A DNA stretch of 14,014 bases, taken from the NCBI GenBank assembly GCA_964475385.1, contig CAYYWV010000067.1, positions 1-14,014 of the forward strand. The letters run 5' to 3'. The translations under genes were made by a program, and so were the position numbers. Positions 1 to 6,146 of this stretch are shown one piece after another. The DNA comes from CAYYWV01 sp964475385. GTDB lineage: Bacteria; Pseudomonadota; Alphaproteobacteria; JAAXGF01. Below the pieces are notes generated by a model, which had not been told where the DNA came from, ran no database searches, and saw only the letters and a list, made by a program, of their open reading frames with translations. Every line of letters begins with the position of its first letter. The first letter of the stretch is position 1.

Positions 1-30
1 ACCCGGCGCGCGCGGGGGGCGAAGGCGCGG

Positions 31-1230
31 CTACTCGCCTTCGCGGCTGAGCCGGGGGGCGCCGAACAGATAGCCCTGGCCGAAGTCGATCCCGTAGTCG
101 AGAAGCTCGACCACCTGGGCCTCGGTCTCGATCTTCTCGACGATCAGGTAGATGCCCGCCCGATCGAGCACCCGCAGAAGCCGGTGGGCCTCGATCGCCG
201 CGTCGCTGTCCATCAACCGGGAAAGCAGGGTGTCGGCGTCGACCTTGAGGAAGGAGACTTGGCGGTCGACGAGCTCGCCCACGTCGAGGTCGAGCGTCTC
301 GACCTGGTCGATCGAGAACCGGAACCCCATGTCGGCCAGCCGGCCGAGGTTGGCGCGCACGTTCCCGTCGTGGCTCGCGAAATCGGCCTGGGCGAACTCG
401 AACACCAGACTCGGCGCAAGGCGCTCGTTGCGCTCCATGAAGTCGATGAACTCGGGGAAGAACGAGACGTCGCGCAACGTGTGCGGCGAGATGTTGCAGA
501 AAAAGCCGAGCTTGAGGTTGCGGCGCTGGGTCCGGCGGACGAGCTGCACGCAACGGAACAGAAGGTTGTTGTCGATCGCGGTGATCAGCCCGGTGCGCCC
601 GGCGACGGCGAGGTACCGCGCGGGCTCGATCTCGGCGCCTTCCGAATCGCGCAGCCTGGAGAACGTCTCGTAGAACGCGGGCTTGCGCTGGGGCAGGCTG
701 ACCACCGGTTGGAGGTAGACGTCGATGCGGCTGTGCTCGAGGGCCTCGCGGATGACGTCGATGATCTCGTCCTCGGCCACCGTGCGGGGCAGCGCCGTCG
801 GTCCCGAGACCACGCGCATCGCGCGGCGACGCTCGTTCTGGGGCTCGACCTGAGGGGCGGCCTGGCGCAGCAACGTCTCGAGAACCCGCATCTCGGCGGC
901 GAGCTCGCCATAGCCGCGGCCGGGAAGGTTGGCGCGGGTCTCGTCGACCGCGGCGACGAGGTCGCGAAGCTCTTCGCGCAGCACCGCCACGCTCTCGGCG
1001 ATCTCCCTTTGGGTCCGGCCCAGCGCGCCGAGCGATTCCATGAGCCTCGCCTCGCGCTTCGGGCGCAGGAAGACGGCGTGAAGGGCCGCGCCCGCAAGCG
1101 CGATCGCCGCGCCCGCCGCGGCCGCGTAAGCCGCGCCGAGAGCGCCGCCCCAGGCGGCGAGCGCGAAGATCGCGCCGCCGGCGAAAGCAAGATAAGCGAA
1201 AGCGACGAGTCCGTGGGCGAAGGCGGGCAT
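31..1230 (-). CDS. Membrane-anchored degenerate EAL-domain protein (TipF-like)
   Basis: Seen: from the Met at 1230 the protein is 399 aa. Two hydrophobic helices (about residues 5-27 and 31-55) are followed by a charged, probably coiled-coil stretch (58-95) and an EAL-type domain (about 160-399). EAL active-site positions that survive are E188 (motif ETF instead of EAL), N246, E278, D308, K329, D331, E365 and Q385. The DDFG motif is reduced to D308-Q309 and the loop after it is lost. Known: Caulobacter TipF has this layout (two TM helices, coiled coil, EAL) and acts as a c-di-GMP-binding flagellar assembly factor rather than a phosphodiesterase. Inference: this is a c-di-GMP receptor or weak enzyme at the inner membrane. 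Start choice: the frame stays open to TTG 1362/ATG 1359, overlapping pyrD, but that extra stretch is arginine-rich, has clearly lower third-position GC, and neither upstream start has a Shine-Dalgarno. The start at 1230 has a weak CAGG. No flagellar gene is visible, so TipF is only a likeness. Confidence 0.85.
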   Translation of the reverse strand: MPAFAHGLVAFAYLAFAGGAIFALAAWGGALGAAYAAAAGAAIALAGAALHAVFLRPKREARLMESLGALGRTQREIAESVAVLREELRDLVAAVDETRANLPGRGYGELAAEMRVLETLLRQAAPQVEPQNERRRAMRVVSGPTALPRTVAEDEIIDVIREALEHSRIDVYLQPVVSLPQRKPAFYETFSRLRDSEGAEIEPARYLAVAGRTGLITAIDNNLLFRCVQLVRRTQRRNLKLGFFCNISPHTLRDVSFFPEFIDFMERNERLAPSLVFEFAQADFASHDGNVRANLGRLADMGFRFSIDQVETLDLDVGELVDRQVSFLKVDADTLLSRLMDSDAAIEAHRLLRVLDRAGIYLIVEKIETEAQVVELLDYGIDFGQGYLFGAPRLSREGE

Positions 1231-1321
1231 CGAGACCTGGACAGATGCGGCGTCGGCATGAGCCTCGCGCAAAGCGCTTGAAAGAAGGTTAACGAAAGCT
1301 GGACGGGAGCGCGGGACGCGC

Positions 1322-2428
1322 TCAAACGCCGCCCGGCGCGTCCTTTTTCTTCGCCGCATCAACGCCGACCGCGTCCGCGATGCGGGCGTGGCCGTCGGCC
1401 GCGAGAAGGCGCGCGAGGCCTTCGACGATCTCGCCCACGAGCCCCGGCCCCCGGTAGACGAGCGCGGTGTAGAGCTGGACCAGCGACGCCCCGGCGCGGA
1501 TCTTGGCGTAGGCGTCCTCGGCGGAGGCGACGCCGCCCACGCCGATCAGCGGAACCCGCCCCTCGGTCAGGCGGTAGAGATCGGCGAGCACACGGGTCGC
1601 GCGCGCGAACAAGGGCCGGCCGCTGAGCCCGCCGGCCTCGGCCGCGTGAGGCCCCGAGACGCCTTCGCGCGCGAGCGTCGTGTTGCCGACGATCAGCCCG
1701 TCGATCCCGCTCGTCCGCGCAAGGCGGGCGATCTCGATGCGCGCGGGCCCATCGAGATCGGGCGCGACCTTGACGAGCAGCGGAACGGGACGCGCGCCCG
1801 GGGCCGAGAGCCGCGCCCGCGCCTCCATCAACGCTTCGATCAGCCGCGCGAGCGCGTCGCCGGCCTGAAGCGCGCGCAGCCCCGGGGTGTTCGGCGACGA
1901 GACGTTGATCGCGATGTAGTCGGCCCGGTCGTGGAAGGCCTCAAGCCCGGCGACATAGTCGGCGATGGCGTCCGCGCTGTCGCGGTTCTTGCCGATGTTG
2001 ACCCCGACCACGCCGGGCCGCCGCCGGGGCGCGGCCAACCGGGCGCGCGCCGCCGCGAAGCCTTCGCTATTGAACCCCATGCGGTTGATGAGCGCCTCGC
2101 ATTCGGGCAGGCGGAACAGCCGCGGGCGCGGGTTGCCCGGCTGGGGCCGCGGGGTGACGGTGCCGACCTCGACGAAGCCGAAGCCGAGCGCGAGCGCGCC
2201 GTCCACCGCCTCGGCGTCCTTGTCGAAGCCGGCGGCGAGCCCGACCGGGTTGGGAAAGTCGAGGCCGAACAGCGCGGTCCGCAAGGACTCGGGCGCGGGC
2301 CGCGGCGGGCCGACGCCAATCCCGGCGGCGAGCGCGCGAATCGCGAGCCGGTGCGCGGTCTCGGGCGGCAACAGGCGCAGCCCGCGAACGGCGAGCGCGC
2401 GCCAATCGACATGGGCGTGGGCGGCCAT
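1322..2428 (-). CDS. pyrD: Dihydroorotate dehydrogenase (quinone), class 2
   Basis: Oxidises dihydroorotate to orotate, the fourth step of de novo UMP synthesis, passing electrons through FMN to membrane quinone. The 368-aa length is normal for class 2 enzymes. Visible signatures: the N-terminal amphipathic quinone-tunnel segment (residues 8-35), the FMN region NPVGLAAGFDK (60-70), INRMGFNSEG (114-123), the catalytic loop INVSSPNTPGLR with the base expected at S178, KVAPDL (220-225), GNTTLAREG (248-256) and the phosphate-binding GVGGV plus YTALVYRGP near the C-terminus. A serine rather than a cysteine as catalytic base, together with the N-terminal extension, separates it from class 1. The start at 2428 is preceded by a good GAGGAG Shine-Dalgarno. 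The frame is open far upstream but that extension is antisense to the protease gene. The EAL gene follows on the same strand and may be co-transcribed. Confidence 0.97.
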   Translation of the reverse strand: MAAHAHVDWRALAVRGLRLLPPETAHRLAIRALAAGIGVGPPRPAPESLRTALFGLDFPNPVGLAAGFDKDAEAVDGALALGFGFVEVGTVTPRPQPGNPRPRLFRLPECEALINRMGFNSEGFAAARARLAAPRRRPGVVGVNIGKNRDSADAIADYVAGLEAFHDRADYIAINVSSPNTPGLRALQAGDALARLIEALMEARARLSAPGARPVPLLVKVAPDLDGPARIEIARLARTSGIDGLIVGNTTLAREGVSGPHAAEAGGLSGRPLFARATRVLADLYRLTEGRVPLIGVGGVASAEDAYAKIRAGASLVQLYTALVYRGPGLVGEIVEGLARLLAADGHARIADAVGVDAAKKKDAPGGV

Positions 2429-2521
2429 GATCTCCTCGGCGCGCAACCTAACCCAGCGCGGACGCGGCGGCCAGGGCGGGATTCGCTGGGCGCGCGCGCC
2501 GGGCCGGGGCATACTTGGGCC

Positions 2522-3805
2522 ATGCGTCATCTCGCCTTCTCGGTCTTTGTCGCCCTCGCCCTCGCTTTCGCGCCCGCCGTCGTTCGCGCGGAGGCCACGG
2601 GCGCGCTTCTCGGCCGCGCCGTCGCGCTCGCCTGCGACGACGAAGGCGACAACGCGCGCGCCATGGCCGAGGCGCTTCCCGGCGGCGCGACGGTCGAGGC
2701 CGCGCGGGCGCTTGCGATGAACGGGGTGCGCTTCGGCTGGCGGCGGCGGTTCGCGCTCGCCGACGGCGGGCGGCTCGCGGTGATCCGGATCGCGATCGCC
2801 GGCCGCCTGCGCCGGATCGAGGCCCGCTATGACGAGCGCGCCGCGGACGGCGGCTTGCGCCCCGGATGGGTCGCGCTCGCCGGTCCCGACTGCGCGATCC
2901 GCGCCGCGCGCAGGCTCGTGTACGACGCCGCCGGCCGGGCCGAAAGACTGGTCGCGCTCGACCCCGAAAGCCTCGCCGAGACCGGCGAAAGCGCGCCGCT
3001 CAACCCGCCCGTGCCGGCGGGCGCGGACCCCGGAGGCGTCACCGTCGCGCTCGTCGATTCGGGCGTCAACTACCTTCTGCCCGAGATCGCCCGGGCGCTC
3101 GCCCGCGACGAGGACGGCGCGATTCTGGGCTACGACTACTGGGATATGGACGCGCGCCCGTTCGATGCGGACACGGCGCGCTCGCCCTTCTTTCCCCAGC
3201 GCCACGGCACCCGGGTGGCGAGCGTTCTGTTGCGCGAGGGCGGCGCGGTGCGCCTGATCCCCTATCGCTATCCGCGGCCCGATCCGAGCCGCTGGCGGGC
3301 GTTGATCGACGACGCCGCGGCCAAGGGCGCGCGCATCGCGCTCGTGCCCATGGGCTCGAACCGGGCCGAGACCTGGGCCGACTTCGTCGCCGCGGTCAAG
3401 GCCCACCCGGAGATGCTGTTCATCGTCTCGGCCGGCAACGACGGCCGCGACCTCGACCGCCGGCCGGTCTACCCGGCGGCGTTCAACCTCGACAACATGA
3501 TCTCGGTCGGCTCGGCCGACGGCCTCGGCCGGCCTGCGGAGGGCTCGAACTGGGGCGCGCGGACGGTCGATCTCCTGGTTCCGGCCGAAGGCGTCCCGGC
3601 CACCGACTTCACAGGCCGGCCGACGCGGGCCTCGGGCTCGAGCTTCGCGGTCCCCCGCTTGGGCGCGCTCGCCGCCCGCCTTCTCGCCCGCCGCCCCGAT
3701 CTCGACGCGGGCGCGCTGCGCAACGCGCTCATCGCCCGGGCGCGCATGACCGACGCCGGCGGCCCGCCCACGAGCCGTTACGGCTTTCTCGACCCCGGAG
3801 GCTGA
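2522..3805 (+). CDS. Secreted subtilisin-like serine protease (peptidase S8)
   Basis: A 427-aa protein with a Sec-type signal peptide (residues 1-23, hydrophobic core then VRA-EA). After a 150-residue N-terminal part comes an S8 catalytic domain: Asp in ALVDSGVN (D179), His in RHGTRVASVL (H228), oxyanion Asn in VSAGNDG (N306) and the nucleophile in ASGSSFAVPR (S374). All four catalytic residues are present, so it should be active. The Ser motif is unusual: GSSFAVPR replaces the common GTSMAxPH. Only two cysteines remain in the mature protein (C38 and C124), which could form a disulfide outside the cytoplasm. There is no C-terminal anchor, so a periplasmic or released enzyme is likely; its substrate is unknown. 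The start is chosen by the signal peptide. No clear Shine-Dalgarno precedes it, and a CATACT sequence at 2510-2515 is placed so that transcription could begin at or next to the ATG (possible leaderless mRNA). Confidence 0.9.
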   Translation: MRHLAFSVFVALALAFAPAVVRAEATGALLGRAVALACDDEGDNARAMAEALPGGATVEAARALAMNGVRFGWRRRFALADGGRLAVIRIAIAGRLRRIEARYDERAADGGLRPGWVALAGPDCAIRAARRLVYDAAGRAERLVALDPESLAETGESAPLNPPVPAGADPGGVTVALVDSGVNYLLPEIARALARDEDGAILGYDYWDMDARPFDADTARSPFFPQRHGTRVASVLLREGGAVRLIPYRYPRPDPSRWRALIDDAAAKGARIALVPMGSNRAETWADFVAAVKAHPEMLFIVSAGNDGRDLDRRPVYPAAFNLDNMISVGSADGLGRPAEGSNWGARTVDLLVPAEGVPATDFTGRPTRASGSSFAVPRLGALAARLLARRPDLDAGALRNALIARARMTDAGGPPTSRYGFLDPGG

Positions 3806-3832
3806 GACCCGCGCCCAAGCCCAAAACGCCAT

Positions 3833-3861
3833 TTGGAAATCGCGAACCTCGGGCCTAATCT
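3833..3861 (+). promoter_or_regulatory. Sigma-70-type promoter for the aminotransferase gene
   Basis: TTGGAA (3833-3838) and TAATCT (3856-3861) are separated by exactly 17 bp, in an 89-bp gap between the protease stop and the aminotransferase start. The stretch is more AT-rich than its surroundings. Transcription would start near 3868, leaving a short leader with a GGAAAGG ribosome binding site before ATG 3895. This is a judgement from sequence likeness only. Confidence 0.5.
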
Positions 3862-3894
3862 GGCGGAGGAAGCATTTTCGGGGACGGAAAGGAC

Positions 3895-4749
3895 ATGAAG
3901 ACGCTGCTTTATCTCGACGGCAAATGGGTCGAAGGCAACCCGCCGGTGATGGGAACCATGGACCAGGCGTTCTGGTTCGCGACCGGGGTTTTCGACGGCG
4001 CGCGGGCCTTCGACGGCGTCGCGCCCGACCTCGACCGCCATTGCGCGCGCGCCTTGCGTTCGGCCGCCGTCATGGGCATGAACACGACCCAGTCCGTCGA
4101 CGACCTGGTCGAGATCGCGCTCGACGGCTGCGCCCGGTTCGACCCGGGCGCCGCGCTCTATATTCGCCCGATCTTCTACCCCGCGGGCGGCTTCCTGGTT
4201 CCCGACCCCGATTCGACGCGGTTCCTGATGACGGTCCACGAAGCCCCGCTGCCCGAGCCCAAGGGCTTCTCGGTCTGCCTGTCGAGCTTTCGCCGCCCGG
4301 CGCCCGACACCGCGCCGACCAAGGCCAAGGCGTCGTGCCTCTACCCGATCTCGGGCATGGCCATCAAGGAGGCCATGGACAAGGGCTTCGACAACGCGGT
4401 CATGCTCGACCCCGAAGGGAACGTCGCCGAGTACGCGACCTCGAACCTGTGGATCGCCAAGGACGGCGTGGCCATCACGCCCGCGGCCAACGGCACCTTC
4501 CTCAACGGCATCACCCGCCAGCGGGTAATCAAGCTGTTGCGCGAGGCCGGCGTCGAGGTGGTCGAGAAGACCGTGACCTGGGACGAGGTCAAGGCCGCCG
4601 ACGAGGTGTTCTCGACCGGCAACTACGCCAAGGTGACGCCCGTGATCCGCGTCGAAGACCGCGCGCTCCAGCCCGGCCCGATCTTCCGCAAGGCGCGCGA
4701 GCTCTACTTCGCCTTCGCCCGCGATTCGGCGATCCGAGTGCCGAAGTAG
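3895..4749 (+). CDS. ilvE: Branched-chain amino acid aminotransferase (PLP class IV)
   Basis: A 284-aa fold-type IV PLP enzyme that interconverts leucine, isoleucine or valine with their 2-keto acids using glutamate/2-oxoglutarate. Signatures: GVFDGARAF (31-39), YIRPIFY (89-95; Arg for substrate/phosphate), PTKAKAS with the Schiff-base lysine at K145 (aligned by PTxAK with E. coli IlvE), the glutamate of the pyridine-N contact in VAEYATSNLW (E179), NGITRQRVI (204-212) and the phosphate-binding STGNYAKVTP (240-249). The TGNYAKVTP version is that of a shorter bacterial BCAT subfamily rather than the E. coli type, so the exact substrate range is less sure, and a related class IV transaminase activity (D-amino acid or aromatic) cannot be excluded. 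It has its own promoter and RBS. The stop lies 15 bp before the operator of the tetR gene that follows. Confidence 0.92.
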   Translation: MKTLLYLDGKWVEGNPPVMGTMDQAFWFATGVFDGARAFDGVAPDLDRHCARALRSAAVMGMNTTQSVDDLVEIALDGCARFDPGAALYIRPIFYPAGGFLVPDPDSTRFLMTVHEAPLPEPKGFSVCLSSFRRPAPDTAPTKAKASCLYPISGMAIKEAMDKGFDNAVMLDPEGNVAEYATSNLWIAKDGVAITPAANGTFLNGITRQRVIKLLREAGVEVVEKTVTWDEVKAADEVFSTGNYAKVTPVIRVEDRALQPGPIFRKARELYFAFARDSAIRVPK

Positions 4750-4764
4750 CGGCGATCTTTTTAC

Positions 4765-4780
4765 TGGACCAATCGGTCCG
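4765..4780 (+). promoter_or_regulatory. NemR-box-like operator of the TetR repressor gene
   Basis: Palindrome TGGACC-AATC-GGTCCG, arms separated by 4 bp, 47 bp before the tetR start codon. The known E. coli NemR box has the same geometry (TAGACC-N4-GGTCTA). The left arm could also serve as a -35 element (TGGACC, 17 bp before TATCTC at 4788-4793), so a bound repressor would block its own promoter. The operator assignment is inference from symmetry, position and the NemR-like features of the protein encoded next to it. Confidence 0.6.
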
Positions 4781-4826
4781 AAACCGTTATCTCTACGGCT
4801 CGTGAGCGAGAGCGGCGAGGAACGCC

Positions 4827-5414
4827 ATGGCGCGGCCGCGCGAATTCGAGACCGACGACGCGCTCGAGCGCGCGATGGCGGTGTTCTGGGCGCGCGGCTA
4901 CGAGGCGACATCGCTGGTCGATCTCACCGACGCCATGGGGATCAGCAAGTCGAGCCTTTATGAGACCTTCGGCAACAAGCGCGATCTTTTTCTCGCGGCG
5001 CTCGACCACTATGCGCAAAGCCGGCTCGCGCCCCTGGTCGCGATCCTCGAAGGCGACCGTCCGGGACGCGAGGCCATCGCCGCCGTGTTCGCGGTCCTGG
5101 TCGAACGCGCGCTCGCGGGCCAAACGCGCCACGGCTGCTTCCTCGCCAACTGCGCCAGCGAGGTCGCGCCGCACGACGCGGACGCCGCGCGTCTCGTCGC
5201 CGGCGCGCTCGGGCGCATGGAGGACGCCTTCCGTCATGCGGTCGCCCGCGCCCAGGCCGAAGGCGCGATCCCGCCCGGGCGCGATTCGCGCGCGCTCGCC
5301 CGCTTCCTCGTCACCGTCGCCAACGGCCTTCAGGTGATGAGCAAGGCGGGGTTCGGACGCGCGGCGCTCGAGGACGTGATCGGAGTGGCGATCGCCGCGC
5401 TCGGCCAGGAATGA
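4827..5414 (+). CDS. TetR-family repressor, NemR-like with candidate sensor cysteine
   Basis: A 195-aa TetR regulator. The N-terminal DNA-binding domain covers residues 8-55 with the helix-turn-helix at about 33-52 (LTDAMGISKSSLYETFGNK). The ligand/sensor domain holds HGCFLANCASEV (102-113). C104 falls where E. coli NemR has its reactive Cys (GCxxxxxSAEV), with a second cysteine, C109, five residues on. Known: NemR is inactivated by electrophiles and reactive chlorine through that cysteine and controls detoxifying enzymes. Inference: this protein represses itself and the peroxidase-family gene 117 bp downstream, because both have similar palindromes upstream. The start is supported by GGCGAGG. 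It could sense another ligand, since C-terminal domains of this family vary. Confidence 0.88.
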   Translation: MARPREFETDDALERAMAVFWARGYEATSLVDLTDAMGISKSSLYETFGNKRDLFLAALDHYAQSRLAPLVAILEGDRPGREAIAAVFAVLVERALAGQTRHGCFLANCASEVAPHDADAARLVAGALGRMEDAFRHAVARAQAEGAIPPGRDSRALARFLVTVANGLQVMSKAGFGRAALEDVIGVAIAALGQE

Positions 5415-5452
5415 CGACGACCGTTGGAAAGCGTTTGTTTTTTTGAGGATTT

Positions 5453-5468
5453 TGAAACGATCGGTCCA
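5453..5468 (+). promoter_or_regulatory. Second NemR-box-like operator, upstream of the peroxidase gene
   Basis: TGAAAC-GATC-GGTCCA: the right arm matches the operator before tetR (GGTCC) and the left arm is degraded (4 of 6 positions). The common core of both sites is ATCGGTCCRAAA. It sits in a T-rich stretch in the 117-bp gap between tetR and the peroxidase gene. A weak promoter, TTGGAA (5424-5429) with GATTTT (5448-5453), would place the operator at the -10/start region, which fits repression. Confidence 0.45.
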
Positions 5469-5531
5469 AAAAGGCCGCGGCTCGCCGAAAAGACTCTTCG
5501 GCCCGTCGCAAAGCAAAGAGGAACAAGAGGC

Positions 5532-6083
5532 ATGAGCATCTTTCCGATCCACACCCCCGAGACCGCGCCCGAGGCGGCGCGGCCGACCCTCGATCAGGCG
5601 AAGGCGCGGTTCGGCTTCGTCCCCAACATCCTCCTCGGTCTCGCCGAATCGCCAGCGGCGCTCGAAGGCTACATGACGCTGATGGGGATCTTCCACGGCG
5701 GCTCGTTCTCCGAGATCGAGCGCGACGTGGCGCTGATCGCGGTCAGCGCGCGCAACCGTTGCGACTACTGCGTGGCGGCCCATTCGACCCAGGGCGCGGC
5801 CCACGGGCTGAGCGAAGACGATCTCGCCGCGATCCGCGCGCGCAAGCCGCTCTCCGACCCGCGCCTCGAGGCGTTGCGCCGCTTCGTCGACGCCGTGGTC
5901 GAAAAGCGCGGCTGGGTCGGCGAGGACGAGATCCAGGCCTTTCTCTCCGCCGGGTTCACACGCCCGCAGGCGCTGGAGATCCTCGTCGCGGTCGCGGCCA
6001 AAACCCTGTCGAACTACGCCAATCACATGATCGGCACGCCGATCGACGACCAGTTCGCGGCCCAGGCGGCGAAAGCCTCCTGA
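5532..6083 (+). CDS. AhpD/carboxymuconolactone decarboxylase-family peroxidase-related protein
   Basis: A 183-aa all-helical protein with the AhpD-type active-site signature SARNRCDYCVAAHS: a CxxC pair (C77, C80) followed by H84, and the upstream glutamates E61/E63 of the helix before it. The N-terminal stretch (RFGFVPNILLGLAESP, 27-42) and length fit the 'uncharacterised peroxidase-related' branch of the carboxymuconolactone decarboxylase family, not true 4-carboxymuconolactone decarboxylases, which lack the CxxC. Role by family: thiol-dependent reduction of hydroperoxides or related electrophiles in the cytoplasm. Its position after a NemR-like repressor supports a redox/electrophile stress role. 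A ribosome binding site AAGAGG precedes the start. The physiological substrate and electron donor cannot be read from the sequence. Confidence 0.9.
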   Translation: MSIFPIHTPETAPEAARPTLDQAKARFGFVPNILLGLAESPAALEGYMTLMGIFHGGSFSEIERDVALIAVSARNRCDYCVAAHSTQGAAHGLSEDDLAAIRARKPLSDPRLEALRRFVDAVVEKRGWVGEDEIQAFLSAGFTRPQALEILVAVAAKTLSNYANHMIGTPIDDQFAAQAAKAS

Positions 6084-6093
6084 CCGCTCACCA

Positions 6094-6118
6094 AGGCCCC
6101 GCGCCCCCCCTGGGGCCT
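6094..6118. terminator. Hairpin between convergent genes, possible bidirectional terminator
   Basis: Perfect 7-bp stem AGGCCCC / GGGGCCT with an 11-nt C-rich loop, in the 63-bp gap between the converging peroxidase-family and lysK genes. There is no U-tract on either side, so it would be a weak intrinsic terminator or an RNA 3'-end barrier. Confidence 0.4.
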
Positions 6119-6146
6119 CCCGGCGCGGCGCTGGCGTCCCTGACCG

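Noticed and set aside
184..1281. 365-codon open frame on the plus strand over the EAL gene
   Set aside because: No recognisable domain; it is the antisense shadow of a gene with clear EAL residues and TM helices.
2429..3832. Extension of the pyrD frame upstream to 3832 (836 codons in total)
   Set aside because: It runs antisense to the protease gene, which has a signal peptide and full catalytic set. The extension has no recognisable domain and reflects the scarcity of stops in GC-rich DNA; pyrD has a good RBS at 2428.
5431..5446. T-run after tetR as an intrinsic terminator
   Set aside because: No adequate GC-rich stem precedes the T-tract. It fits better as part of the AT-rich promoter/operator region of the peroxidase gene.
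5532..6083. 4-carboxymuconolactone decarboxylase of aromatic degradation
   Set aside because: The CxxC-xxx-H peroxidatic motif, the length and the redox-type repressor next to it point to the AhpD-like branch; no other pathway gene is nearby.
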